NCBI GenBank assembly: GCA_966250375.1
Contig: CBINHE010000008.1
Coordinates: 1-64,000 of the forward strand
DNA length: 64,000 nt
Source of the DNA: CAMLDH01 sp966250375
Lineage (GTDB): Bacteria > Pseudomonadota > Gammaproteobacteria > Burkholderiales > Burkholderiaceae_D
Direction: 5' to 3'
The notes below the pieces were generated by a model that was not told the origin of the DNA, ran no database searches, and worked only from the letters and a program-made list of their open reading frames with translations. The position numbers and the translations under genes were made by a program. The stretch's first letter is position 1, and each line of letters starts with the position of its first letter. Positions 30,341 to 38,534 of the stretch are shown in pieces.

Positions 30341-31548
30341 CAGGGGATGACAGGTTTTACTTTAGCGGCAGCTTCCTTGGCTTTGATACGGGCAGTTTCG
30401 GCGTCTTTGTCGGTTGCCAGTGCCACGCCCATGCGGCGTCGTGCAAACGATTCCGGTTTGCCAAACAGGCGGATGTCCACCCCTGGTGCTGACAACGCGT
30501 CGGCGACGCCTTCGAATGCAATCGCCTTTGCCTCGTGTTGGCCGTAGATCACGGCAGAGGCACCCGGTATTCGCAGCGCGACATTCACGGGCAAACCAAG
30601 GATTGCCTTCGCGTGTAGTTCGAATTCGCTTTGTATCTGGCTGGCCATGGTGACCATGCCGGTATCGTGCGGGCGCGGGCTCACTTCGGAAAACCATACC
30701 ATGTCATCTTTGACAAACAGTTCAACACCAAATAGGCCGAGCCCGCCCAGGTTATCCGTTATTTTCTTTGCGATTTCGCGCGCGCGCGCCAAGGCCGCAG
30801 GATGCATCGGATGCGGTTGCCATGATTCGACATAATCGCCTTTTACCTGAACATGGCCGATCGGCTCGCAGAAATGTGTCGCGACCGCACCATTTTGATC
30901 AAGTGCGCGCACCGTCAGTTGCGTAATTTCATATTCGAAATCAATGAAGCCCTCGACGATGACGCGACCGGCATCGACTCGCCCACCTGCGGCAGCATAA
31001 TTCCAAGCCGATTCGACCTCGTTCGTTCCGTCGATTTTGGATTGGCCTTTGCCGGACGATGACATGACGGGTTTAATCACGCATGGAAAACCGATCTGGG
31101 TGCATGCGGCCTTCAATTCGTCCAGATTATCGGCAAAACGGTAAGGGGAGGTCGGCAAGCCGAGTTCTTCCGCCGCCAGCCGCCGGATGCCTTCGCGGTT
31201 CATGGTCAACCACGCTGCACGCGCGGTCGGGATCACGGTTGCTTTACCCGCTTTTTCAAGTTCAACCAGCGTCGCAGTCGCAATCGCTTCGATTTCCGGC
31301 ACCACGAGATCGGGTTTTTCCTGTTCAATCAATGCCGCCAGTGCAGCTCCGTCCGTCATGTTGATCACATGGGCGCGGTGCGCTACCTGATGCCCCGGTG
31401 CGTTTGGATAGCGGTCGACTGCCATGACCTCCACGCCCAGGCGTTGCAGCGAAATGATCACTTCTTTGCCGAGTTCGCCAGAGCCAAGCAGCATGACCTT
31501 GGTAGCGGATGGGGAGAGAGGCGTACCGAGTCGGGAAAGTGTCTTCAT
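30340..31548 (-). CDS. purT: Formate-dependent GAR transformylase
   Basis: ATP-grasp enzyme that formylates glycinamide ribonucleotide with formate and ATP in purine synthesis, an alternative to PurN. The 402 residues have [29 protein letters not shown] (residues 19-47), the ATP-grasp block [67 protein letters not shown] and the C-terminal ASAVIYG. Full length (E. coli 392). Overlaps the start of the GGDEF-EAL gene by one base, so they are one transcript. Confidence 0.96.
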   Translation of the reverse strand: MKTLSRLGTPLSPSATKVMLLGSGELGKEVIISLQRLGVEVMAVDRYPNAPGHQVAHRAHVINMTDGAALAALIEQEKPDLVVPEIEAIATATLVELEKAGKATVIPTARAAWLTMNREGIRRLAAEELGLPTSPYRFADNLDELKAACTQIGFPCVIKPVMSSSGKGQSKIDGTNEVESAWNYAAAGGRVDAGRVIVEGFIDFEYEITQLTVRALDQNGAVATHFCEPIGHVQVKGDYVESWQPHPMHPAALARAREIAKKITDNLGGLGLFGVELFVKDDMVWFSEVSPRPHDTGMVTMASQIQSEFELHAKAILGLPVNVALRIPGASAVIYGQHEAKAIAFEGVADALSAPGVDIRLFGKPESFARRRMGVALATDKDAETARIKAKEAAAKVKPVIP

Positions 31549-31981
31549 GGCGGCAAAGAATCAGAGTGTAATAAGCAAGGCGACAATATCAAATCTTGGC
31601 GTTTTTGGACAGGTAAAAGCGTCAAGAACCCGGAATTTGTTGATTTTGCCGGATGCGGTTGTCATGCAAGGCCCAGTGCAAAAAAACTGTCAGAAAACTG
31701 CATGGCAGATCCGTTCACACACACAGCAGAAGATGTATGTGTGGTGCGAACAATTAAAGTGGAAATTGCCTAAAGTGCATCAATTTTGGATGCTGGAGCG
31801 CATCAATATCACGCCTTGGGTATGCAGGATGCATGGTTTTAATTACACTATTGGCCGACTGAATCGGGCGTTCTTGTGCCCGCAGTGAGGGAATTCAAAG
31901 ATGTTGGCCTGGCCGATGGGCTTGCAATGTACTTGGATTCTCTCGCTGCATTTGATGCCATAAAATCATGAGGAATACATA
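31549..31981. other. Intergenic region between purT and the Dabb gene
   Basis: 433 bp between divergent genes. It should hold the purT promoter and the promoter of the small Dabb gene. I found no coding frame with a good start, no clear palindrome and no recognised regulatory motif. Confidence 0.4.
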
Positions 31982-32284
31982 ATGATTAAACACATCGTGA
32001 TGTGGAAATTGAAAGACCACGCGGAAGGCGCCGACAAGGCCGCCAACGCAATCCAAATGAAGGGGCTGCTCGATAGTTGTGCGGCGTTGGTGCCGGGTAT
32101 TTTGAAATTCGAGACCGTAATAGCGCAACCGGGTCTGGAAGCCACCTACGATGTCGTTCTGTATTCGGAATTCGCATCCAGATCCGCGCTGGATGCCTAT
32201 CAGGAGCATCCACAACATGCCGCCGTCAAACCGTTCATAGGCGCGGTGCGCGAGGCGCGACAATGCATGGACTATGAAGTTTGA
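31982..32284 (+). CDS. Dabb (stress-responsive alpha/beta barrel) domain protein
   Basis: A 100-residue dimeric alpha/beta-barrel family protein (Pfam Dabb). It starts IKHIVMWKLKDHA and has VPGILKFETVIAQPGLEATYDVVLYSEFASRSALDAYQEHPQH, the standard pattern including the HP-H block. Relatives include a plant stress protein and olivetolic acid cyclase, but most bacterial members have no known reaction. GAGGA lies before the ATG. Full length. Stands alone before the decayed region that follows. Confidence 0.87.
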   Translation: MIKHIVMWKLKDHAEGADKAANAIQMKGLLDSCAALVPGILKFETVIAQPGLEATYDVVLYSEFASRSALDAYQEHPQHAAVKPFIGAVREARQCMDYEV

Positions 32285-32321
32285 CGGTAACGCCTGCCTA
32301 CACTTTCCATCCAAGGTGTTT

Positions 32322-32335
32322 TTGATTTAAATCAA
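32322..32335. promoter_or_regulatory. Perfect FNR/Anr-type site
   Basis: TTGATTTAAATCAA matches the FNR consensus TTGAT-N4-ATCAA at all ten defined positions and is a perfect palindrome. It lies 85 bp upstream of the start of the short hemN-like fragment, an ordinary place for an anaerobically activated promoter. No other downstream gene in the patch is an obvious FNR target. Confidence 0.7.
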
Positions 32336-32419
32336 AGTGGCTGACTACTCGCCTCCGTACACTGCATTTCCGCCGGATAGCACTTCAACTTTGAGGCACT
32401 CCCAGCAGGAGCAAGAAAA

Positions 32420-32500
32420 ATGGCAGCTACCGTAGTATCGGCATCGACTGTGCCATCAGTCGAATTCGATCCGCAACTGATCCGCAAGTTAAATCAATAA
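32420..32500 (+). pseudogene. 5' fragment of a hemN-like gene
   Basis: A 26-codon frame with a good AGGAG site 8 bp before the ATG. It ends VEFDPQLIRKLNQ, which resembles the extreme N terminus of oxygen-independent coproporphyrinogen III oxidase (HemN), where a GPRYTSYPTA-type block should follow; here a stop codon follows at once. The perfect FNR site upstream supports the idea, since hemN is a classic FNR target. I infer that a deletion removed the rest of the gene. It could also be an unrelated short peptide. Confidence 0.5.
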
Positions 32501-32551
32501 AGAGACGTTGATCCCGCCCGGATGATCTGCTTCTACAAAAATGGAGACCGC

Positions 32552-32767
32552 ATGCGCAACGTGCAGCAATTATTCGACCTCACGGGCAAGACAGCCCTTG
32601 TCACAGACGGTTCTTGCGGACCGGGCTTGCAAATCGCCGAAGCCTTGGGCGAACAGGGTGAGAAAACCGTTTTATCGTCCCGCAAGCAGTCCGACCTCGA
32701 TGAAGCAGTGGCACATCTTAAGGAGCGCAGCATCGATACCAGCGCGATTGCCGCCGATCTGGTTTGA
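32552..32767 (+). pseudogene. Truncated short-chain dehydrogenase
   Basis: 71 codons that match only the N-terminal third of an SDR (gluconate-5-dehydrogenase-like): LFDLTGKTALVT, then a damaged cofactor loop DGSCGPGLQIAEALGE where GGSRGLG is expected, then VLSSRKQSDLDEAVAHL. The frame stops after the second beta-alpha unit at IAADLV; no NNAG, Ser or YxxxK segment follows. Both the altered glycines and the missing two thirds point to loss of function. Its stop overlaps the start of the thioesterase gene. Confidence 0.7.
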
Positions 32768-33210
32768 TGGTCGCCATGGATACGTTGAAACCACAGCCAT
32801 TTCCAGTCGAAATTCCATTCCTGCACGATCTCGGTGTCGAGTTTCTAGGAATGGAAAATGGTGAAGCGACGGTCGCGCTGAATCTTTTGCCGCGGCACAT
32901 GAACAGTTGGCATGTCACGCATGGTGGCGTGACGATGACATTGCTGGATGTCGTGATGTCGATGGCTGGACGATCGCTTGACCCGGACGCGCGTGGCGGC
33001 GTCACCGTTGAAATGAAGACCAGCTTCATGCAGCCCGGCGGTAAGCCGGGAGGACGCATCGTCGCCAAAGGCAAGGCCGTTTACCGCTCGGCCACTATCT
33101 GTTTTTGCGAAGGCGAAGTGTGGGACGGCGACAAGCTGGTCGCGAAGGCAATGGGGACGTTCAAGTATCTTAAGCGCCTCGATGTCGCCAATAAAATGGA
33201 GCAGGACTGA
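32767..33210 (+). CDS. PaaI-family hotdog thioesterase
   Basis: A 147-residue hotdog-fold protein. It has LGVEFLGMENGEATVALNLLPRHMNSWHVTHGGVTMTLLDVVMSMAG, with the HGG(V)...D helix of the PaaI class, followed by VEMKTSFMQPGGKPGGRIVAKGKAVYRS. It probably hydrolyses an acyl- or phenylacyl-CoA thioester. Start choices are 32767 and 32776; neither has a strong ribosome site. It appears intact although genes on both sides are truncated. Confidence 0.82.
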   Translation: MVAMDTLKPQPFPVEIPFLHDLGVEFLGMENGEATVALNLLPRHMNSWHVTHGGVTMTLLDVVMSMAGRSLDPDARGGVTVEMKTSFMQPGGKPGGRIVAKGKAVYRSATICFCEGEVWDGDKLVAKAMGTFKYLKRLDVANKMEQD

Positions 33211-33247
33211 TACCAATTACATCCTCGAATGTTTGAAAGAGAAAGCT

Positions 33248-33496
33248 ATGACAACTTACAAGCAAATCGTGCTGGCTTCCCGTCCGCAGGGTGAAGTCGT
33301 GCCAGACAATTTTCGTCTGGAGACCGTCAATGTTCCGGCATTGAATGATGGCCAGGTCCTGATTCAAGATTGCCGGCATGGGCCGACCGCTTGGCTATTG
33401 CGATTGCGCATCGGAACAGCGTGGCGCATTTCCCGCGACTGGATTTTCAGATCAAGAAAACTGAATATTCATATATTGAATCAGAAGACAACATGA
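33248..33496 (+). pseudogene. Truncated NADP-dependent MDR oxidoreductase
   Basis: The frame begins YKQIVLASRPQGEVVPDNF, then RLETVNVPALNDGQVLI, clearly the N terminus of a CurA/leukotriene-B4-dehydrogenase-type medium-chain reductase, with an AAAGAG-like site upstream. After about residue 39 (near 33364) the family pattern ends abruptly and about 43 unrelated residues run to the stop. The catalytic and NADPH-binding parts are absent, so a deletion junction near 33365 is likely. The next gene begins just inside its 3' end. Confidence 0.7.
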
Positions 33497-34395
33497 AAAA
33501 TTTCCAAAGCAGGGTTGCGGTCATCACCGGCGGCGCAAGCGGATTTGGCCGCGAATTTGCCAATATCGGCGCGAAGCTCGGCATGAAACTCGTGCTGGCC
33601 GATGTGCAGCAAGAAGGACTCGACAAAGCGAAGGCAGAATTGGAAGTGCAGGGCGTACAGGTGCTGACCGTGCGCTGCGATGTGCGCAAGGCGGAAGAGG
33701 TGCAGGCGCTGGCGGACGCGACCATGGCTAAATTCGGTGCGATGCATCTGGTATTCAACAATGCGGGCGTCGGCTGCGGCGGCCTGATGTGGGAAAACAC
33801 GCAAGCCGACTGGGAGTGGGTGTTGGGCGTTAATTTGTGGGGCGTAATCCATGGCGTACGCATCTTTACGCCGCTGATGCTGGAATGTGCAAAAAAAGAA
33901 CCTGCCTACGAAGGCCATATCGTCAATACGGCATCGGTGGCGGGTTTGCTGAACGCGCCAGCCATGGGTATTTATAACGTTTCCAAGCACGCAGTACTAT
34001 CGTTATCAGAGACCCTGTATCAGGATTTGAAACTGGTGGAAGCGCCGATAGGCGCATCGGTTCTCTGCCCGTATTTTGTCCCGACCGACATTAACCAGTC
34101 GCATCGCAATCGCCCGGACGATGTGCAAGCGGCAGCTCTCACAGCTAGCCAGCGCGCGGCGCAGGCGATGTTCGATAAAGCTGTATCGTCCGGCAAAGTA
34201 TCCGCAGCACAGGTGGCGGAATGGACGTTCGATGCCATCCGCGACGGCAAGTTTTACATCTATACGCATCCCGGCGTATTGGGTAGCGTGCAAAAACGGA
34301 TGGAAGATATTGTATTGCAACAAAATCCGGGCGATCCGTACGAGGCTGCACCGCAGGTGCGCGAGATGCTGCAAGCGAAGTTGAAAACCGGATAA
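33493..34395 (+). CDS. SDR family oxidoreductase
   Basis: Complete 300-residue short-chain dehydrogenase. Cofactor loop ITGGASGFGREFA (residues 11-23), CDVRKAEEV, NNAGVGCGGLMWENT, catalytic Ser in NTASVAGLLN and YNVSK, then CPYFVPTDINQSHRNRP. A C-terminal extension (residues 245-300) is longer than in minimal SDRs. The substrate is unknown. The frame extends upstream to 33370 across the truncated oxidoreductase, but the ATG at 33493 gives the normal N terminus. The intact last gene of the decayed cluster. Confidence 0.88.
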   Translation: MKNFQSRVAVITGGASGFGREFANIGAKLGMKLVLADVQQEGLDKAKAELEVQGVQVLTVRCDVRKAEEVQALADATMAKFGAMHLVFNNAGVGCGGLMWENTQADWEWVLGVNLWGVIHGVRIFTPLMLECAKKEPAYEGHIVNTASVAGLLNAPAMGIYNVSKHAVLSLSETLYQDLKLVEAPIGASVLCPYFVPTDINQSHRNRPDDVQAAALTASQRAAQAMFDKAVSSGKVSAAQVAEWTFDAIRDGKFYIYTHPGVLGSVQKRMEDIVLQQNPGDPYEAAPQVREMLQAKLKTG

Positions 34396-34454
34396 TGACT
34401 GCGCCCATCAAGACCAACCGGGGATTCACATTTTGCACAGTGTCGAATGCATTC

Positions 34455-35180
34455 TCACTTGACCGGACGTTCTTTAAGCACTGCGACGCTGGACTGATAG
34501 AGTTGCACCACGGTAGAAACACGCGTGCCATACGTCGGCGACTCAATACACACCGGCGACAACATCCGTTCCAATTCCAGATCAACACCGGTTTTCGGCA
34601 AACGGCAATCCGATGCGCGCGTGGTGTCAGTCAGCATTTCAAAATATGCATCTTCCGGTGCACCTTGGCATAACAGGCTGGCAAATTGCGCTTTGGCCCG
34701 GACCACCTTCGGCCACGGGGCATCCAGCAAGCCATTCGACAATCCGTAGATGCCAGGCTGCAACCGCTGGCCGTTGCGCACATCGTTCTGGCCCCTGTTG
34801 GAAAACCAAACAACTTTTTCGTTGTCGCCGACTAGCAGGTTGAAACCATTGAATACATCATCTTGTGCCGCGAGTTCGCCGACATATTCCTCAACGCTGG
34901 CTTGTCCGGTCAAATATTTTGCGACCAACGCGCCGCGAGAGGGAGCGTCGGGACACCATTCGGATGGTGCGCGGATATTGGTGAGTGCAGCAAAGCGGCC
35001 ATCGCGCGTAATGCCTAACCACGTGCCGCCACCTTGCAAGTCGCGTCCGGCATAGACATGCGGGTGATCTTCCCACCATGCGGCGGGTGCCGCCGGGCGC
35101 TCGTAGAATTCATCACGGTTGGCGACGGCAATCAGTGGCATGCCTGGGATCACTTGCCATGCGAATACGATCAAGCACAT
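34455..35180 (-). CDS. NRDE family (TANGO2-like) protein
   Basis: A 241-residue protein beginning MCLIVFAWQVIPGMPLIAVANRDEFYERPAAPAAWW, which has the invariant Cys2 and the NRDE motif that names the family (residues 22-25). Further blocks are GRDLQGGGTWLGITRDGRFAALTN and FNLLVGDNEKVVWFSNRG. Cys2 and the Ntn-like start suggest a hydrolase fold; human TANGO2 is linked to metabolic crisis and heme handling, but the bacterial role is unclear. Its start overlaps the DUF4936 gene end by 10 bp. Confidence 0.9.
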   Translation of the reverse strand: MCLIVFAWQVIPGMPLIAVANRDEFYERPAAPAAWWEDHPHVYAGRDLQGGGTWLGITRDGRFAALTNIRAPSEWCPDAPSRGALVAKYLTGQASVEEYVGELAAQDDVFNGFNLLVGDNEKVVWFSNRGQNDVRNGQRLQPGIYGLSNGLLDAPWPKVVRAKAQFASLLCQGAPEDAYFEMLTDTTRASDCRLPKTGVDLELERMLSPVCIESPTYGTRVSTVVQLYQSSVAVLKERPVK

Positions 35181-35458
35181 GAGAAAACGTCCAAAAAATA
35201 TTCTGTGTGGCGTTCGCCATCGATTAATGCATCCAGTTTTGCCTGTGCAACTGCATGTGCCAACGATGCTTCAAAGCCCTGCGGTATCGCAGGGTAAACT
35301 TCCATCCAGGTTTGTCTCCCATCTTTTTCTTTCGACCGGCACTTCAAAGCCGCGGCTACGCCGTGCTCTTTCGAAAGAACTGAGTGGATGGCTGCTACCC
35401 GCGCTTGCAATGCCTGCGCATCTTCGCAGCGAGCGCGGTAATAGATGTACAGATCCAT
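35171..35458 (-). CDS. DUF4936 family protein
   Basis: A 95-residue protein, MDLYIYYRARCEDAQALQARV, with RQTWMEVYPAIPQGFEASLAHAVAQAKL and HTEYFLDV near the C terminus. This matches a small family known from betaproteobacteria, usually beside the NRDE gene, with no known reaction. AAGGTG lies before the ATG at 35458; the frame is open further upstream to 35551 but that part lies across a perfect hairpin and lacks family features. Overlaps the NRDE gene, so they are co-translated. Confidence 0.8.
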   Translation of the reverse strand: MDLYIYYRARCEDAQALQARVAAIHSVLSKEHGVAAALKCRSKEKDGRQTWMEVYPAIPQGFEASLAHAVAQAKLDALIDGERHTEYFLDVFSCA

Positions 35459-35506
35459 GTTCACCTTTTTTCTACCCCTGTCAAAACTCGAGATCCCCAA
35501 CCATTT

Positions 35507-35547
35507 GAGTTGCCTTATCCTGGCGGTTCGCCAGGATAAGGCAACTC
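35507..35547. repeat. Perfect 19-bp stem, 3-base loop hairpin
   Basis: Positions 35507-35525 (GAGTTGCCTTATCCTGGCG) are the exact reverse complement of 35529-35547, with GTT between. There is no T-run on either side. It sits between the ygfZ stop and the DUF4936 start on the leftward transcript, where it could stabilise or attenuate the mRNA. It lacks a GTAG foot, so it is unlike the REP-like hairpins elsewhere in the window. Confidence 0.8.
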
Positions 35548-35559
35548 TCAATCATCCGG

Positions 35560-36609
35560 CTAAGCAGGATCGGGCAAAAAAGGGTAAGGCAATTGCTTGA
35601 ATTGCAAAGCCGTGCCACTTGCCGAACCGAGATGGACTGAGCCCGCCTCTGCTGCCGCGATTTTGATCTCGACCAAGCACACAGTTTCGTTTTGCGAACT
35701 GGCCTCGGCATTGACGACCATGCCGCAAGGCTGTTCCGGGTCAGCAATGGAAAAAATTTCCATTCCGGGTTTGACTTCTTGTGCGGCAATGGATGCATAC
35801 ATCATCCTGCGCTTGAGTTTGCCGAGATACTGGCTGCGGGCGACAATTTCCTGGCCGGGATAGCAGCCTTTCTTGAAATTAACGCCGCCGATCAATTCAA
35901 AATTGACCATTTGCGGCACAAATTGCTCTTGCGTGGCTTGCCTGATTTGCGGAATTCCGGCGTGGATATCGGTCAGGCGCCAAGCGGACGGCCCGACCGG
36001 CGAGAGCTTTTCAACCAGGTAAGGCCATGCATCTTCCGCTACCGCTTGGGACGTAATCCATTGATAACGCGGTGTGCCTGGTGCATCCGCCATCCGAATG
36101 AGAGTGCCGGCTTCGGACTCGACTTTCGTATAAGGCGCGGCAGGCATGGTCGGAAACCATTTGGCCAGGGTCGCTGCAGCCGTAGGCCCCACCAATCCAA
36201 GCGCCACATGATTTTCGGTGGCATCGGCCAGCTTGGTTTTGGCTCGCAACACAAACATTTGCAAGCGCTTTTGTATGGAGGCCTGGATCTCGCGCGGCAG
36301 TTGCAGCATGATGGCGCCAGCTGATTTCCATACCAGAAACGTCGCTAGCAAACGTCCTTTGGGCGAACAGTATCCGGCCAGACGTGCTTCATTCGCGTTC
36401 AAATTTTCCACATCATTGGTAATTTGATTGTGCAGAAAATGCGTGGCGTCCTCTCCTGTCAAGGCGATCAGGCCAAGATCGGTAAGCGGAGCGACGAAAT
36501 CGGTCGTTGGCGTGTCGGCCAAGCCAGTGCCAAAATTCTGCACTTGCGAATGGTTTTCATCAGAAAGGTGCGCGCCGTGCCGAGTTAAAAATTGCAACCA
36601 CGTAGTCAT
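35560..36609 (-). CDS. ygfZ: Folate-binding protein YgfZ
   Basis: A GcvT-fold protein of 349 residues that supports repair or assembly of iron-sulphur enzymes such as MiaB. The signature KKGCYPGQEIVARSQYLGKLKRR, with the functional cysteine, is present (about residues 240-262). Earlier blocks are GLIALTGEDATHFLHNQITNDVENL and RLAGYCSPKGRLLATFLV. The ATG at 36609 (MTTWLQFLTRHG) is preferred to the longer frame start at 36687, which would run into the REP-like repeat. Leads the leftward set ygfZ-DUF4936-NRDE. Confidence 0.92.
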   Translation of the reverse strand: MTTWLQFLTRHGAHLSDENHSQVQNFGTGLADTPTTDFVAPLTDLGLIALTGEDATHFLHNQITNDVENLNANEARLAGYCSPKGRLLATFLVWKSAGAIMLQLPREIQASIQKRLQMFVLRAKTKLADATENHVALGLVGPTAAATLAKWFPTMPAAPYTKVESEAGTLIRMADAPGTPRYQWITSQAVAEDAWPYLVEKLSPVGPSAWRLTDIHAGIPQIRQATQEQFVPQMVNFELIGGVNFKKGCYPGQEIVARSQYLGKLKRRMMYASIAAQEVKPGMEIFSIADPEQPCGMVVNAEASSQNETVCLVEIKIAAAEAGSVHLGSASGTALQFKQLPYPFLPDPA

Positions 36610-36680
36610 AAAGTCAGTCTTAAAGGCAAGGGGGTTGTCGATTTGATTAGTAGTCAACCGAGTTGAATTTGCAGGTTTGG

Positions 36681-36720
36681 GTAGCACAGGCTTTCACGCC
36701 TGTGCAGCCATGAAAGCCTG
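36681..36720. repeat. GTAG-headed REP-like element with two competing hairpins
   Basis: GTAG (36681-36684) is followed by stem GCACAGGC / GCCTGTGC (36684-36691, 36698-36705) with a 6-base loop. Overlapping it, CAGGCTTTCA (36687-36696) is the exact reverse complement of TGAAAGCCTG (36711-36720). The two structures cannot form together. It lies in the divergent ygfZ-mltG spacer. Confidence 0.65.
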
Positions 36721-36828
36721 CGTTGCTTATCCTTTTAGTTCACAAGGACGATCCACTAGTATCATTAGGGGTGATTATAGTGGCCTCACAAAAACGCGTC
36801 GGAATTCACTTTGGGATTGTTCTTGAGC

Positions 36829-37818
36829 ATGCATTTAATTAAAAAAATTCTTTTTTTTCTCGTTGTCCTGGCAATTATTCTTGTCGGAGGAACCGCATAC
36901 TGGGCGCAGCAATCGATCATCGGCCCGGAACAGCAACCGATTGAATTCTCGGTCAAATCCGGCAGCAGCGTGCGCAGTACTGCCCAACAGATTGGGGATG
37001 CGGGCGTTCCGGTCAATCCCTTGCTGCTGGAGCTGTTGGCGCGCGCGACAGGGAAAAGCACCAAGCTGAAAGCGGGGAATTATGAGTTAAAACCATCCAC
37101 GACACCGCTCAAGTTGCTTGATCAACTAGCTCGGGGCGAATTTGCGCAGGAAGCGCTGGCCATCATTGAAGGATGGACTTTTAAGCAAATGCGCCAGGCG
37201 ATTGCCGAGCATCCGGCACTCAAGCACGACACTGCGCAGATGACGGACAGCGAAGTGCTGATGAGGATAACGACCGAGTACAAGTACCCGGAAGGCCTAT
37301 TCTTCCCGGATACTTATTTGTTCGCCAAAGGGGCCAGCGATCTGCAAATCTACAAGCAGGCGCACGCGGTTTTGCTGAGGCGGCTTAATGACGGCTGGCG
37401 CAAGCGGGATTCCGGCGCGCCCTACAAGACGCCCTATGAAGCGTTGATCATGGCATCGATCGTTGAAAAGGAGACCGGGCAAAAATCGGAGCGCGACATG
37501 ATTGCCGGCGTGTTTGTGAACCGATTAAAGCTCGGCATGCTGCTGCAAACCGATCCAACGGTGATCTACGGTATGGGAGAGCAGTACAAAGGCCAGATTC
37601 GCAAGCGTGATTTACAGACAGATACGCCGTACAACACTTATACTCGCGCAGGTTTGCCGCCGACGCCGATTGCATTGCCGGGCGCCGCAGCGCTGAAAGC
37701 AGCGCTCAATCCGGCCAGGACCGAATCGCTCTATTTCGTGTCGCGCGGGGACGGCACTAGCCACTTTTCCGGCAATCTCGACGCTCACAATCGGGCGGTC
37801 AACAAGTACCAGCGATGA
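36829..37818 (+). CDS. mltG: Endolytic murein transglycosylase MltG
   Basis: YceG-like inner-membrane transglycosylase of 329 residues that cuts nascent glycan strands and sets their length. An N-terminal helix (IKKILFFLVVLAIILVGGTAYW) is followed by a LysM-like region and the catalytic domain with YPEGLFFPDTYLFAKGA, the catalytic glutamate in LIMASIVEKETGQ, TDPTVIYGMG and TPYNTYTRAGLPPTPIALPGAAAL. The frame opens at a TTG (36811), but the ATG at 36829 is the better start. Heads mltG-tmk-holB-pilZ-tatD, a classic Burkholderiales order. Confidence 0.95.
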   Translation: MHLIKKILFFLVVLAIILVGGTAYWAQQSIIGPEQQPIEFSVKSGSSVRSTAQQIGDAGVPVNPLLLELLARATGKSTKLKAGNYELKPSTTPLKLLDQLARGEFAQEALAIIEGWTFKQMRQAIAEHPALKHDTAQMTDSEVLMRITTEYKYPEGLFFPDTYLFAKGASDLQIYKQAHAVLLRRLNDGWRKRDSGAPYKTPYEALIMASIVEKETGQKSERDMIAGVFVNRLKLGMLLQTDPTVIYGMGEQYKGQIRKRDLQTDTPYNTYTRAGLPPTPIALPGAAALKAALNPARTESLYFVSRGDGTSHFSGNLDAHNRAVNKYQR

Positions 37819-37860
37819 GAGCCGCGGACACATTCTTATGAAGACTCTACAAATATTAGT

Positions 37861-38469
37861 ATGACAATGGGCAAATTCATTACCTTCGAAGGCATTGACG
37901 GCGCCGGCAAATCGACTCATATATCGTTCGTCGCCGACTGGCTTCGCGCGCATGGAGAGACCGTCATTACCACCCGTGAGCCAGGCGGTACGACCTTGGG
38001 CGAAAAACTGCGTGAATTGCTCCTGCATGAAAAGATGCACTTGGAAACGGAGGCTTTGCTAATGTTCGCGGCAAGGCGAGAGCATTTGGCGCAGGTGATC
38101 GAGCCGGCACTGGCGCGCGGCGAGTGGGTCATTTCGGATCGGTTCACCGATGCCACTTTTGCCTATCAGGGCGGTGGGCGGAGGCTGGATTTGCAGAAGC
38201 TGGCGGCGCTAGAGCAGTGGGTGCATCCGCATCTGCAGCCGGATCTGACCTTGTTGTTTGATGTGCCGCTGGAAGTCGCACGCGCGAGACTGGACGCGAC
38301 CAGGGCACTGGATAAATTCGAACTGGAAAAAGCCGACTTCTTTGCTGCGACACGCGCGGAATATTTGCGTCGGGTGGCACAGTTTCCGGCACGCTTTCGC
38401 GTAATCGACTCGACGCAGCCGATGAAAGATGTTCGGAGATTACTTGAGAAAGTCATTTCAAGCATTTGA
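37861..38469 (+). CDS. tmk: Thymidylate kinase
   Basis: Phosphorylates dTMP to dTDP. The 202 residues show the P-loop [12 protein letters not shown] (about residues 9-20), [18 protein letters not shown], the [16 protein letters not shown] block with the DR(Y/F) motif, and the LID region [20 protein letters not shown]. Full length. An in-frame ATG two codons in (37867) is an alternative start. Lies 42 bp after mltG and 65 bp before holB. Confidence 0.96.
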   Translation: MTMGKFITFEGIDGAGKSTHISFVADWLRAHGETVITTREPGGTTLGEKLRELLLHEKMHLETEALLMFAARREHLAQVIEPALARGEWVISDRFTDATFAYQGGGRRLDLQKLAALEQWVHPHLQPDLTLLFDVPLEVARARLDATRALDKFELEKADFFAATRAEYLRRVAQFPARFRVIDSTQPMKDVRRLLEKVISSI

Positions 38470-38534
38470 ATATAAATGAAAAGCTTCTACTTTAATGTAA
38501 TTTATCAAAAACAACTTACAACACATTGATTTAA

